A stretch of DNA of 64,000 nucleotides from Linum tenue (GCA_946122785.1 CAMGYJ010000008.1:11743475-11807474); one strand, 5' to 3'; shown: positions 12,194-24,009, counted from the first letter of the stretch. Numbers and translations: made by a program. Notes: generated by a model not told the origin, from the letters alone.

Positions 12194-15100
12194 ATGGATT
12201 CTGATCGCCCATCTGTTCGTTTGACATCAACCAATTTTGCTCTCTGGGAGTTTCAGTTCAAGGTGTTCATCGAAGGCAAAGGGTACCTGGGAATTCTCGA
12301 TGGAACACTTCCATCCGGCAGCCACATCTCCGGCAAAGGAGATTTCTGACTGGAAACAGAGCGACGCCCGCGTCCGCTCCTGGCTCTTGGGGTTTGTCGA
12401 CTCCTCCACGTGTTTGAGTCTTCGGCTTTTTCCCTCCGCCAATCAGATGTGGTGCCACCTGACCGCCACTTATTCCACAGTAAATCCGGCCCGACAATTC
12501 GAGATTCAGCTCTCCCTGGCTCGACTGGAACAGGGAGACCGTTCTATCACTAAGTACTTCAACCTGGCTCAAGAACTTTGGACGGAACAAGACATTGTGA
12601 CTGCCGCGCTTCGTCCACAACCTGCCTCAGCTGATGACATTCTCGAACGACAGCAGACTCGGCTACTAAATTTTTTGATGCGACTAAGGCCTGAATTTGA
12701 GGCTGTTCGCTCCACTCTTCTGAACAAAGATGATCTCAAGTTCGATGGTGTCATTCCTCTCCTCGTCCGGGAAGAAACTCGGCTTCGTACGCAAGCTCAA
12801 CTTGATGTACGTCCTAATGAGAGCGAGACAGTCTTTGCTGCTGCTTCCCAAGACCCGGCGGCCTTTGCTGTTCAGCGCTCGCAATTCCAAAGTCGAGGTA
12901 TACCCACTGACATCGAGTGCCATTTTTTTCATGAGAAGGGGCATCCTAAAAAACATTGCCGCCAATGGAATGTATGTGTGTACTGCAAGCGCTCGGGACA
13001 TATCATATTGGACTGCCGAACACGACAGCGTAATGATGCGTGCACAGCTGCTGGTGGGAATGGTGCTGGGGGAGGCCGTGGTGCTTCCTTTCCCGATCGT
13101 TACACGCGGGACTATGGAACCCGCCAGGAGCATCAGTCTTCGTGAGCAGCCTGGCGTCCCGCCACTGATCGAACAACTCACTCCGCTGTCTTTCCCGGTG
13201 CCGGCAACAACAGCGGTGGTAGCAATATCACTGCCGCCACAGTCGAGCAGCTTGTTAATGCTGCCCTTCAGAAGTCCCTGCCCACCGCGATAAGCACCGC
13301 CTTTGCTACCTTGAATGGTACAGGTAATCACTCTCCATGGCTCCTTGATTCAACTTGTTTCAATCATATGACGCATCATTCTGAAAGCTTGAATAATGTT
13401 GCGCCTGTCTCTGACATTTCCTTAAGTGTTGCAAATGGTGGGAAGTTAAAGGTGCATGGAGTGGGAACAATGAATAACGGGCATTTATCCTTACCCAACA
13501 CCCTCCATGTTCCTAATCTAGTTCCTAATTTAGTGTCCGTTGGTCAGCTTACTGAGCAAGGTTACTCTGTGTTATTTGCTCTGACTGGCTGTTTTATACA
13601 GGATTTGAAGACGGGGAGGCAGATCGGAAAGGGGAGTAAGAAGGGAAGACCTTTTCACTTGGAGGAGCTTAACGGGTGCCAGCCATCGTCGTCTGTCAGT
13701 AGTCCTTCTCATAGGCTTGTCGGTAGTCCGTCCAAAACTTTGTCACATTCTTTGAGTCTGAACCTTCCTTCTAGTTTTTCTAGTTTGTTAAACAATGATG
13801 TTTGGGATATTTGGCACTCTCGTCTTGGTCATCCTCATTCTAGTCGTCTTGAAACAATGTTTCGTCAGTCTTTACTTGATAAATGTGATGTTCGTTCTTT
13901 GTCAAAACATTCTTGTACAAGCTGTGTTGAAGCCAAAACTATTAATTCGTCTCATCCTTCCAGCACTACCATTATTTCCGATCCTTTTCACATTATTCAT
14001 ACGGATCTCTGGGGTCCTGCTCCCGCAGTTTCTCATCTTGGTTTTCGATATTTTGCCCTGTTCATCGATCATGCTACTAGATTTACTTGGGTTTATTTTC
14101 TTTCACTTAAATTTGAACTTAAATCTGTAGCCACCGAATTTCTAAAGATGATTAATACTCAGTTTGGTCGTCCGGTGAAAATTATCCGATCTGATCCTGG
14201 GGGGGGGGGGAATTTAGTTCATTTCCGTTATATGATGTGTATCGATCTCTTGGTGTCTTAACTCAACAATCGTGTCCTGGGGTGTCGCAGCAAAATGGAC
14301 TAGTAGAGCGTAAAAATCGCCATGTGATGGACTTAACTCGTGCTATGTTGTTAGCGTCGCATGTCCCTGATAAATTTTGGCCCGAAGCCGTCGCCACTGC
14401 TGTTCGTCTTATTAATTATCAGGTTACCCCTGTTTTGAAAAATACTAGTCCGTTTTTTGCTCTTCACTCCCGTCATCCTAGCTACTCTCGTCTTCGCGTT
14501 TTTGGTTGTCTATGCTTTGTTCTACTTCCAAAACGTGAACGTACTAAACTGTCTTCCAAAACTGCTCGTTGTGTGTTTCTTGGGTACAATGATATTCATA
14601 AAGGCTATTTATGTTACGATCCTACCTCTCAACGGATGCTCATAGCCAGTTTGGTGGTATTCTTTGAAAATATCATGTTCTATCCCGATTCACATGAGTC
14701 CTCCTAGCTCTTGGCACCCGGCTCTCCTCTCCCTGTGTTCAGTGATGATAATGATCCTGTCTTCCCCCATTTTGATCCCCCTGATCCTCCCAGCACCGAT
14801 CTATTCTCCCCGCCGCCACACTTGTCCGACTCCTCTAGCGGCTCTAGCTCACCACATGCGCCCCTTCATTCAAGCTCCTCAGCATCGTCAAGTGCTTCTG
14901 CACCGTCCATCTCCACATCATCCCCCGGCTCTCCCTCCACATCCCTTGACACATCCTCTTCTGCGAGCTCTTCAAGTGCGGCAGATGCTCCAGCTCCCCG
15001 TCGTTCCGATCGGGCTACAAAAGGTATACCCCCTCCACGTTATAATGATTTTGTTGCTCATAGGGTTGATACTTTTGTAGTGCCGACTCGCTATCGCCAA

Positions 15101-16110
15101 GCCCAGGGCGATCCTCGGTGGGATGCGGCCATGCACCGAGAGTTGGACGCTCTCCATGAAAGCAACACTTGGACGTTGGTTCCCCGACCACCTTCTTCTA
15201 CCTCCGTTGTTGGCTGCAAGTGGGTGTACACTGTCAAAATGAACCCGGATGGTACTGTTGATCGCTACAAAGCTCGGCTTGTAGCTCAGGGATTCACACA
15301 AGAGTACGGTATTGACTACAACGAAACTTTTGCTCCGGTGGCGAAGATGTCCACTGTTCGCACGCTGTTGGCGGTTGCTTCTCGTCAGAACTGGCCTTTA
15401 CATCAACTAGATGTAAAGAATGCATTCTTGCACGGTGATCTGGAGGAGGTTATTTATATGGAACGTCCACTAGGATATGACTTGGGTACTCCGGATCAGG
15501 TCTGCCGGCTCAATCGTTCTCTCTATGGCCTCAAACAGGCACCTCGTGCTTGGTTTGAGAAATTTCATACCACAATCAGTCAACTCGGCTTTCGACAAAG
15601 TCAGAATGATCCTTCCCTCTTTACTCGCACGACTGCTGCTGGTATTGTTGCTCTTTTACTCTATGTTGATGATATGGTCATTACCGGTTCTGATCTTCCG
15701 GGTATTCAGAGTCTGAAGGATGGGTTGAGTGCCGCATTTAATATCAAGGATCTCGGTGATCTGTCTTATTTTCTTGGCCTCGAGGTTGTTCGTGATTCCA
15801 GTGGTATCCTACTCTGTCAGCGCAAGTATATTTCTGATTTACTTGATGATCATCAGTTTGCTGACTGTCGTCCAGTTGCTACACCCATGGAGATGAATGT
15901 GAAATTAGGTCGCGATTCTGGCGATCTATTACCTGATGGTGCGGCCTATCGGAGTATTGTGGGCAGTCTGATCTACCTCGCTGCTACTCGTCCTGATATA
16001 TCTTATGCGGTTCAGGTAGTCAGTCAATTTATGGCGTCACCACGTACTGATCACTTGTCTGCCGTTCACCGTATCCTGCGTTATCTTCAAGGGATGCGTA
16101 CTGTAGGTAT
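12194..16110 (+). pseudogene. copia gag-pol, decayed, first part
   Basis: One polyprotein reading with breaks. Gag starts at ATG 12194 and has a UBN2-type gag region; its first zinc knuckle has lost one Cys (CHFF) and the second is intact (CVYCKRSGHIILDC). The protease motif reads WLLDSTCFNHMT. Next come the GAG-pre-integrase box (WHSRLGHPHSSRL), integrase (HTDLWGPAP; GLVERKNRH with the final Glu) and RVT_2 reverse transcriptase (CKWVYTVK, QLDVKNAFLHG, SLYGLKQAPRAW, LLYVDDMVITG). Breaks are a frameshift near 12310, an in-frame TGA at 13143-13145, a 12-G run at 14199-14210 that removes the second integrase Asp context and shifts the frame, and an in-frame TAG at 14705-14707. The frame then meets the gypsy insertion at 16110. 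Not autonomous. Confidence 0.92.
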
Positions 16111-16138
16111 CCTGCGTTCAATTGACACGCCAAAAACT

Positions 16139-17489
16139 TGACACGCCAAAACACAACACCAAACTGCGACCAAGTGTAATCGCAGTCCGGGAATGCAGTA
16201 ACAGGCAAGTTATATTATCAACCCGGGGTCTAGATCTACTGCTTACTCCGTGATTCTTTATTACCTAGCAAACTAGTTCGAGTGATTGTTGTGAAAAGTA
16301 AAAGCAACAAGAAAGCAGTAAATTGTTCGGTTTTCAAAGTCAGGAAAGAGTCACTCGGGATTGAGTCCCCCTAGCCCCTTAGTTAGGTTCAATTGCAAAT
16401 CCCTGGGTTGATTTACTGTTGATTAGACTGCGGAAGATCCGACAGTGGCTTGGAATCTCTTAAGCTGACCAAGCCCTCTCAGTCTAACTACCCGGCAGAC
16501 GACTAGTCTTCACCGGGATAGAAAGCTGAGGCTATGAACAGAGAACTCCACTACTGGCGCCAAGAACACCAGTACAAAGCAGTAAACTGGCTAACTCTCG
16601 TATAGCCAATCTCCTACTATCGAATGAAGAGGCTCTAACAACCTAATCAGATTCTATCTATCTCAGGTTGCAGCAGAAATTGAGAAAAGCTGATCAGACT
16701 CCAATCAATTCAATAAACATGCATCATTCGATTAAAATCAAACAGTAATATCATCCCAAGTCATTACAATCAAATCCCTAACACAAGGAACTAGGGTTCT
16801 TCATACCCAAGTGAGAGAAGGGTTCTACTCCATAGAGAGAAAAGAGAAAACAAGAATCGGATTAGTCATACTCATAACGATGAGGATAATCTGCTCCGGG
16901 ACGATGATTTCTACTCCTATGACGATCTCCAAGCTCGATTCGATGAAATCCAGCTCTAAGACAGCTTCTAGGATGTGTTCTTCGTACTTTCTCTCTCTAG
17001 GGCTCTGTTTTTGCTCTGAAAACACGATTCTCCCCCTTTTGGCTCGGAATAGGCTCTAAAACCAGGATTTCCCGACTCGCACAGCCAGGGTGCACGGCCG
17101 TGCAGATCACCCACTTGGCCGTGCGGCTCCAAAACGCGGCGTATCAATTAGTTCGATCCTCAGGCTTCTCGCACGGCCAGGGTGCACGGCCGTGCGATCT
17201 TCAGGGGTTGCCCGTGCGTGGCCTCGGCATAAAGCGCACGACCATCTTGCTCACGTGCACGGCCGTGCGACTCCCTGGTCTGCCCGTGCAGCTCCCCAAA
17301 AACCTCGCCATTCGTCCGATCTTCGTCCAATCGACCGCAGACTCGCTCCTTAGCCTTCATTCACGTACTAGGACCTGAAATATCACAAACAAGCACAACC
17401 TAGAGTGAAATCGGCCTAAAACACGAGAATCAACACTTCAAACAGTGTAAGAACGGGGGTAAAAACATGTGTAAATAACGGTCTATCAA
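16139..17489 (-). repeat. Athila-like element, 3' LTR (left on the map)
   Basis: 1351 bp, TGACACGCC...GGTCTATCA on the plus strand; partner of 34910-36254. It has three perfect GCACGGCCGTGC palindromes (17092-17103, 17184-17195, 17257-17268). An extra 16 bp (16123-16138) repeats the LTR end plus spacer sequence outside the border. Confidence 0.92.
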
Positions 17490-17505
17490 ACTCCCCCACA
17501 CTTAA
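17490..17505 (-). promoter_or_regulatory. Polypurine tract of the Athila-like element
   Basis: On the minus strand TTAAGTGTGGGGGAGTT directly precedes the 3' LTR, as expected for the plus-strand primer. Confidence 0.8.
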
Positions 17506-19361
17506 CCGTTTGCTTGTCCCCAAGCAAACCAAGTCAGACACTAGGTAAGCTTACATATTTCAATCAACCAACATTGGGGACAAGTCATAAAGGCACAGAA
17601 CACGTGAATCGCACTGGTTTTCAAACATCAATACATGCACAACCTCAATAACAACCTGGACAACCACCACAAAGGACATTCGAGTGTAGCAAATCGAGTA
17701 AAGGAAGAGTCTCCCTTCTGTTCACTGGCCAACCTAGACTTGATTCAACCACTTACCCAAAACAGTCAACTCATGCATCCAACTCAAGACATCAGAATAG
17801 AGACCGAGCAATCTAGGTCCTCAACGGGGTACAAGAGCATATAGAAAATGAAAATGAATCACTCACTCTCGACCAGTGGGGTCAGGACAATTTGATGCGA
17901 AAGATGCGCATGCTATTTCTCTCAATCCCTATCATCTCTTCACCATGATGGCAGCCTCTAAATGCTAGAGTTCACATATGGGGTGTCACCACTAACTAAT
18001 CAGGAGGTCTTAGACACAGGTTCAAATGACTGGCTAGGGTCTTGGACATGGGGAAAATGCCTTTTATATGGTGGAAGTATTCATAGCAAAAGGTTCCACA
18101 TTTTCCAAACACACAATCACAATCAAACAAACCGGTATTTTCTTTCTACTATTCTGCATTACTCAACATCTCAAGAGCACAAGAGCGAAGGAGGCATAAA
18201 CATCAGCATTTCCAAGCCAGACTGCTAAGAAACACTACTTAATGGGCATTATTCAGATTTTTGGTAGTGGCTCTCTTTTGCTTTCAATTTTTTTCTTTGT
18301 TTCACTTTCATTTTTCTTTTCATTTCCTAAGAGAGCCACCACTTCTGCATAAATTTCAAACACCTGCCCAACTTTTAAGCACTACCTCCAACACTCACAT
18401 ATACTTTAGCAGAAACAGCAGAGAATATGTAAAAACCACTCTGTGGAACCTTCTAAAAGATGCAACAAGGGTGATTTTTTTCCATTATAGACCAAAAGAA
18501 AGGATAACACACGGCTCAAAGGGGCTGACTAGGGGATATGACACATCAGGACAGTCAGTTTTTTGGGCGTGGGCTAATCCTATGCCCCCATCATCTTAGC
18601 TAGTGACAACGTGAATGCTACACATCATGGAAGAGGGATCTATCGCACAAGAAAGAAACGAGCAGGCTCAAATCTCACATGGCTACCTATATGCTCTATC
18701 TCACATTCTGATACCCTGAACTAGATGCATAAACGACTGTCAAGAACAAGTAATCAGAACAAGTCAGATCAAGTCACAATTGGCAAGCAAACAGTCGAAA
18801 AACTGAACCCCTACATCGTTCTACTGCACATCTCAGTCCTCATCATAGGTTGTCCTAGTCATAAACAAGTTGTCATGCCTTAATCCGAAAACCAATCAAT
18901 TCATCCATCAAAACACAGTGCCAATATGATCAAACAGCAGTACTTGGAGCCCTCAAATCGTAAGATTCGGACAGCGGACTAGGCTCCAAGCACCATCATA
19001 AATATTCCAACCGATACAAAGCACCCCCCCACACTTAAGCACGACATTGCCCTCAATGGAGTAGAGGGAAAGATAAGGGGAACGATGTTACCGGATAAGA
19101 ACACTGCTGGGGGACTGGAAGTGGACCAGTCAGCGAGAAACAAACGGGAGAGTGGACAGTGCTGCACAAATCGAACACCAGAAACACACTAGCACACTGT
19201 GCGTTAGGGATAAGTGTTAGCCCAGACGGCTACATCAAACCACAAAGGAAAACCAAAAACAAAAACAAACGACACTAAGTTCAAGCTCCGCACACATGGA
19301 GCAAACACACAAAAGTCTAAAATGGAAAAGAAAACACACTGAGATGGGCAACGAGTACAGC
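17506..19361 (-). other. 3' non-coding region of the Athila-like element, with hairpin
   Basis: No coding potential. It contains a purine-tract copy at 19023-19039, preceded in element sense by CATTGAGGGCAATGTCG, a block that recurs in the plus-strand relative at about 27201-27235. An 11 bp perfect stem at 18267-18277/18329-18339 (GTGGCTCTCTT / AAGAGAGCCAC) encloses a loop that is almost all A and G in element sense. Confidence 0.7.
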
Positions 19362-20738
19362 CTACTCGTCGCCAAGATCGTTGAGGTCGATGTCGTTCAT
19401 GAACGCGTCATCATCTGCAGCGCCAGCAGCACCGTCATGTGGAGGGGAGTCATCCCAGGGAGTCCTCCAGACAGGTGGCTCGCCCGGGAGCAGCTGGAGC
19501 AGGTGCTGCTGAACCTCCTGCATGCGCCGGGAACGACGCTTCTCCCGCTCGATGTGGGCGAGAGTCACGCCCTGCTGAGTCTGGATCGTGGTCAGCCGCT
19601 CGTCATAAGCATCCATCCTGTTCCGGTACTCAGCCTGGTCGGCCGCATACTGCTGATGGAACTGCATCTGCTGATCGAGGATCAGCTGGTTCTGGATCCT
19701 CAGCTGCTCGAACTGCTGGGCGAAGTAATCCTGGCCCTGGAACGCGGAGCTGCTACCCCCGTAATGGAAGTCAGTCTGTGGTGGATCATCAGCAGCAGCA
19801 GCAGCAGCATCCACCTCCTCGGGATCCACCTCATCAGCAGCCTCCTCCTCCTGGCCCTCTGGCTGGGCCTCTGGTACGGGCTCCGCGGGGCTCGGAGGTT
19901 CCGGAAACCCATCGACCCATTGAACACCGTTCCTCTCCCGCAACAGCAGCATCTTCCCGATCGTCTTGCTGCCAAAGATGAGGGTGTCCCCCTCCTCGGT
20001 GCACCCCTGCAGTGAAAGGCCAAAGAAGGTGGCCAGGCGGGTGATGAGGGGGGCGCAGTGGAGGCTCTTCAGCTCTGTGGCCGTCTTCTCGAAGGTCTTG
20101 GCCACCACCGAACCCAGGTGGAGAGCATGGCGGCGCTGGCGGATCGAATGGAGGAAGTACAGGGTCCTCTTCGTGATGGCGCCGGCGCTTTCTCCTGCAG
20201 GGGTGTAAGACTTCGTCAGCAGGTGGTGGAGAAGTCGGTTGTCGATCTGCAGGGTAGATGCCTTCTTCCTCCCGGACCGGAAGGGACGCGTCTGGCCTGG
20301 CCGAGCCAGGCTGGTGTACAGCCGCCCGAAATCCACCTCCGGTGGCTCATTTACCTCGGTGACGTAGTCCTGATCGTCGAGGTCGAGGTCGAGAGCCTCG
20401 GCCAGCTCGTGGTAGCTCAAGGACCGGGGGACACCGCCCAGCCTGAATTGGACGGCTGTATCGTCCTGCCAGTTGTTCGTGGTATTGTGCTTGAAGGTCG
20501 TGTAGAACTCCCACACCGGCTCGTAGTAGACCTTCTCGCAGAGCTGGAGCAGACGGCGCCATGCGGTGTTGGCGACCGCGGCGGAGAGCTGCTCGTAGCA
20601 GTGCAATCGCCGAAACTCCCGTTTGGACCAGCAATGGTGTGACCCAAACGGGGTTTCCACGACCTCCTTGAAGCGCGCTGCGGTGGGGCCCCTCCTTAGA
20701 TCTTGGATGAATGGGTGCTGGAGATTAGGTTGCGCCAT
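19362..20738 (-). CDS. Athila-like third ORF (ATHILA ORF-1 / plant transposon protein-like), 458 aa
   Basis: A complete open frame downstream of pol in element sense, the place of the so-called env-like ORF of Athila elements. Residues 1-250 resemble the conserved region of plant Athila extra ORFs (EPVWEFYTTFKHNTTN, LGGVPRSLSYHELAEALDLD). A Pro/Glu/Ala-rich linker follows, then a Gln-rich probable coiled coil (FEQLRIQNQLILDQQMQF, IEREKRRSRRMQEV) and an acidic tail. I see no signal peptide or membrane segment, so 'envelope' is not supported. ATG 20738 has a good context (AAATGG) and lies 4 nt after a splice acceptor (TTCTTTTGCAG, ending at 20743). The function is not known to me. The ORF has no stop or frameshift, unlike gag-pol in the same element. 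Confidence 0.75.
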   Translation of the reverse strand: MAQPNLQHPFIQDLRRGPTAARFKEVVETPFGSHHCWSKREFRRLHCYEQLSAAVANTAWRRLLQLCEKVYYEPVWEFYTTFKHNTTNNWQDDTAVQFRLGGVPRSLSYHELAEALDLDLDDQDYVTEVNEPPEVDFGRLYTSLARPGQTRPFRSGRKKASTLQIDNRLLHHLLTKSYTPAGESAGAITKRTLYFLHSIRQRRHALHLGSVVAKTFEKTATELKSLHCAPLITRLATFFGLSLQGCTEEGDTLIFGSKTIGKMLLLRERNGVQWVDGFPEPPSPAEPVPEAQPEGQEEEAADEVDPEEVDAAAAAADDPPQTDFHYGGSSSAFQGQDYFAQQFEQLRIQNQLILDQQMQFHQQYAADQAEYRNRMDAYDERLTTIQTQQGVTLAHIEREKRRSRRMQEVQQHLLQLLPGEPPVWRTPWDDSPPHDGAAGAADDDAFMNDIDLNDLGDE

Positions 20739-20742
20739 TTCC

Positions 20743-21237
20743 CTGCAAAAGAACAACCCAAAGTGGAACCAAAAGAGCCAAAGAAAAGGTCAAGCACACC
20801 CCCACACTTAAGATCAGGAAACAGCCTAACCATGGTTTCATCCATAGTTCGGGGGTCAAAAACTCGATAAATCAAGCATAATCTGGGTGGGGGTGCACAT
20901 TCACAAGAAAATAGGCAACTCAAGGTTCACATCCATAGCAAATACACCCTCAAACTACATCATTAAGGGCCCCAACCGGTGGCCAGAACATGGCATGGAA
21001 AACAGGCATTTCATCGAACACATTGTGTGCACTACTAAGTTAAACATGAAATTGGCCAAATTCTTGCACACAAGGGCTCAAACAAGCAAAGGGGACTTTT
21101 CCCAACACAATTCATTCACATCCCATGCATTCCCCTTAATCAATTTCACAAAAATCAAATGATTCAATAAGGTTTTCTAACATACACCCTACACACTCAA
21201 TTCTCCACAATTAACATAGTTAGGGGCAAAATCAAAC
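20743..21237 (-). other. Predicted intron in the leader of the ORF3 transcript
   Basis: In minus sense the donor is CTCCAG|GTTTGA (exon ends 21238). The acceptor is a pyrimidine-rich tract ending TTCTTTTGCAG (20743), 4 nt before the ORF3 ATG. The 495 nt between include a purine-tract copy (20797-20812). Splicing is inferred from sequence only. Confidence 0.5.
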
Positions 21238-21860
21238 CTGGAGACTCAAGTAGAGGTGTAGGGGATGATGAGGGGAAGACAATGGAAGCGACGAAACGCC
21301 GAAAAACTGGCCGGAAATGCTCGTCGGAGTCTCGCCGGAAATCGCCTCCGGCGACTAAAACGTCGCCCAAACTCGCTCAAAATCGAGGGATGGGCCGCTT
21401 TGGGTGTAGAAAGAGTGGGTTTGGTGAAAAAATGACCCAAAGTGGCCGAAAAAATCGAAAAAGGGTGGTTTTGTCGCGGTTTTCCGGCGAGGGCAGAGGA
21501 TTCCGGCGAGAATTTTGAGTTTTCTGACCAGAATGGCCGTGCAGGCCATTTATATAGACCGTGCCTCGGCTGGTTTTGCCCGTGCAGGCCGACACGGCCT
21601 GGCCGAGGAGATGCGCACGGCCGTGCACCAGGCACATTTGGCCGTGCCACAATTACCGAGAGCTCGCACGGCCAAAGGGGGATACCCGCACGGCCGTGCG
21701 AGGCAATGTGTTGCCCGTGCAGACGCACGGCCAGGCCAGGCTGAGCGCACGGCCGTGCAATGTGCACTTTTGGCCGTGCGCCTTTTAACGAGAGCTCGCA
21801 CGGCCAAGGGGGAATTTCCGCACGGCCGTGCAAGTTGAGGTCCTGGCCGTGCGACTTGCT
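21238..21860 (-). promoter_or_regulatory. Candidate internal promoter and ATG-free leader for ORF3
   Basis: In minus sense a dense GCACGGCCGTGC array (21860 to about 21600) is followed by TATATAAA (21556-21549). About 283 nt from the expected start site (about 21520) to the donor at 21238 contain no ATG. The first ATG after removing the predicted intron is that of ORF3. Promoter activity is inference; the elements themselves are visible. Confidence 0.5.
21615..21831. repeat. Internal array of palindromic GCACGGCCGTGC
   Basis: Perfect copies lie at 21615-21626, 21688-21699, 21747-21758 and 21820-21831. Between them are half-sites (GCACGGCC, GGCCGTGC) and a partly repeated ~130 bp module containing GAGAGCTCGCACGGCCAA. 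The same 12-mer lies in both LTR types of this nest. Confidence 0.85.
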
Positions 21861-21975
21861 GGAGTCCCGAAATCAACCTGTTTTCACTCAAAAACGACAC
21901 TTGACTCTGGATCAACGTCTCAAGACTCAAAAACACACAAAATCAAAGGAAAAAAGTAAGAAAATGCAAACCTCG

Positions 21976-21993
21976 GTGGGGTTGCCTCCCCAC
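21976..21993 (-). other. Small hairpin with AGGCAA loop after pol
   Basis: In element sense GTGGGG-AGGCAA-CCCCAC forms a 6 bp stem with a 6 nt loop, about 43 nt after the pol stop. The plus-strand relative has GGGG-AGGCAA-CCCC at 26922-26935, 47 nt after its stop, with the same AGCTAAAAGACGGTAAAGAAG sequence upstream. Confidence 0.6.
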
Positions 21994-22035
21994 AAGCACT
22001 TCTTTACCGTCTTTTAGCTGGACGCCACAGGGGAA

Positions 22036-22417
22036 CTAAGGGTCCTCGAGCTTGATCAGCAGCTCTGCGCGCTCGACAGCACCTCCCAAGTACAACTTTA
22101 GGAGGTGGCCATTCACCTTGAATGGCTCGGTTTGAGCATTGCTGATCTCCACCGCACCATGCGGGAAAACTTGGGTCACCGTGAAGGGACCCGACCACCT
22201 CGAACGGAGCTTGCCCGGAAAGAGTTTCAGGCGTGCATTAAAGAGCAGAACACGATCACCTACCTGAAACTCCTTCGGGCCCCTCAACCTAGCGTCGTGG
22301 AGACGCTTGGTGCGCTCTTTGTAGAGTAGGGTGTTCTCGTAGGCGTGGTAACGCCCTTCCTCCAACTCCAGTAGCTGCAACTTACGTTCTGTACCTGCAA
22401 CACTCAAATCCATGTTT
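22036..22417 (-). CDS. Athila-like pol, integrase C-terminal part (separated from the rest by the nested insertion)
   Basis: Continuation of the pol frame beyond the plus-strand insertion. It has the integrase C-terminal pattern [20 protein letters not shown] and [20 protein letters not shown]. Removing 22423-29599 with one AGCAG copy makes this run in frame from 29605. It has no start codon of its own that would make sense. Confidence 0.85.
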
Positions 22418-22422
22418 AGCAG

Positions 22423-23862
22423 TGATGACTCGATATTTGCACAGGTTTTCCCCTTTGTTCCTTGATCGTTTAAGCTTGCATTATTGCTTCTTTGGCCTAT
22501 TTTACGCTAGGTTGTGTTCCTTTGTCATATTTCAGGTCCTAGCACATAAAGTGAAGCATTGGCGCAAGTTTCAAGTCAATCAGAGATCAATTGGCGATTC
22601 GGGAGAAGAAACTCTGGCATGACCTGAAGAAGAATGGATTTATACCTCACTTAATGGACAAAGAATCGTGCAAGTTTGACATGAAAAGAAAGAGGACGAG
22701 ACTACGAGCGTCTGGGATCAAACGGCGACTGATTCGGAGTCCGGACGAGGGAGAAACGAAGCATTGAATATAGGGGAACAGGTTCGGCAGTAAAAACACG
22801 GGCAGGAGGCCTTCAGAACACGGCCGTGTTCTGTGACCGTGCTTTTACTGCCGAGAGCTGATTTGAGTTTGGCCAACTCGAGCTGAAAACACGGGCGGGC
22901 TGAGGCAAAGCACGGCCGTGCCCTCGACCGTGCTTTGGCCACTGATGCCCTTTTTAAGCAGATTTCAGCCAAAACAGAGGGGGAGAGCTGGGTTTTGGAT
23001 CCCAAACACCCAAGGGACGAACCAAAGAAAGAGAGGGCAATTTGAGGGCATTCTAAGAGTGGAATTGGAGGATTTCTTCGCCTTGGAAGCTTGAGGAACA
23101 AGCCCGGACTTGAAGATTGATCATCTGAAGATTCTTACTGCAGTCTCTCTCTTCTCTATGGAGTAACTTCCCTTCACTTAGGTTTTGAGGAACCCTAGCT
23201 ATGTTTGTTTGATTGGATGATTGTATGAGTACTCTTACTTGATAATCTTGAGTTCATATTCAATCTATGCATGTTTTCATGATTCAATTCTGCTTTAGCC
23301 GAGATTATTGATTCTGCTTTGATCCTATGAGAGCGAATACCTGATTAGGTCAATAGAGCACCATAGATTGATAGTATTGGATCGATTGCTTTAGTCGAGG
23401 GTTGATTCAATGCTTTGTATCGATTGAGAACCTCATTCGATAGAGGGAATCTAGTTCAGAACGCCTTGATCAGTTGTTCTAGAGAAGGATACGACCCTCT
23501 AGGCAATTGACTCAAGAGGGCCTTGTTCCTTTAGTCGAGACTCAAGGTCTAGTTAAGGATTCTCCGCATTGTGAATGAAAGTGAAGCAGGTAAGAGATCA
23601 TCAATCATTAATCTGGCTAGTGGCTAGGGGGAATCATACCTAAGTGAGTTCCCAACCTGTAATTAGATTAACTTTAACTGTAGTTTGCTAGAGTAGTTTT
23701 AGTTCTTTCATCTTAATCTGGTTTGCTAGATAATGAACTGAAGCTGAGTAATAGTAACTCTAGAGACCCGTGGATTCGATATTTATTACTTGAGCCACTA
23801 TACTGCAGTCCCTTTCATTGGTTACACTTGGCCACTGTTAGGAGTTGTGTCATAGCGAGTCA
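22423..23862 (+). repeat. Nested gypsy element, 5' LTR
   Basis: 1440 bp. It contains a 20 bp perfect palindrome CAGAACACGGCCGTGTTCTG (22814-22833) and GCACGGCCGTGC (22910-22921), followed by CTTTTTAAGC, a possible TATA variant. Confidence 0.95.
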
Positions 23863-23868
23863 AGTTTT

Positions 23869-23886
23869 TGGCGCCGTTGCCGGGGA
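23869..23886 (+). promoter_or_regulatory. Primer-binding site (tRNA-Asp type)
   Basis: TGGCGCCGTTGCCGGGGA, 6 nt after the LTR, a common primer site of Athila/Tat-branch elements. Confidence 0.9.
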
Positions 23887-24009
23887 CGGCTAGGTTGTTG
23901 AAGAAAAGTGATTTCTGTTACTTTAGCATTTTCATTTTTTGCATTGAGTTTTTGTTTTCCCCACTTGTGCCTTCACGGGTTGCTTTGCTTGATTGTGTGC
24001 AGATAGTGC

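Noticed and set aside
16093..16122. Ordinary 5 bp target-site duplication for the Athila-like element
   Set aside because: No 5 bp match is found directly outside the two LTRs; the duplicated target sequence is 18 bp with filler on one side.
19362..20738. Envelope gene of an infectious retrovirus-like element
   Set aside because: The ORF lies where Athila elements have their env-like ORF, but I see no signal peptide, membrane segment or cleavage site, so no envelope function is claimed.
21600..21860. CRISPR-like array
   Set aside because: The repeats are palindromic 12-mers with irregular spacing in a plant retroelement; this is not a CRISPR.
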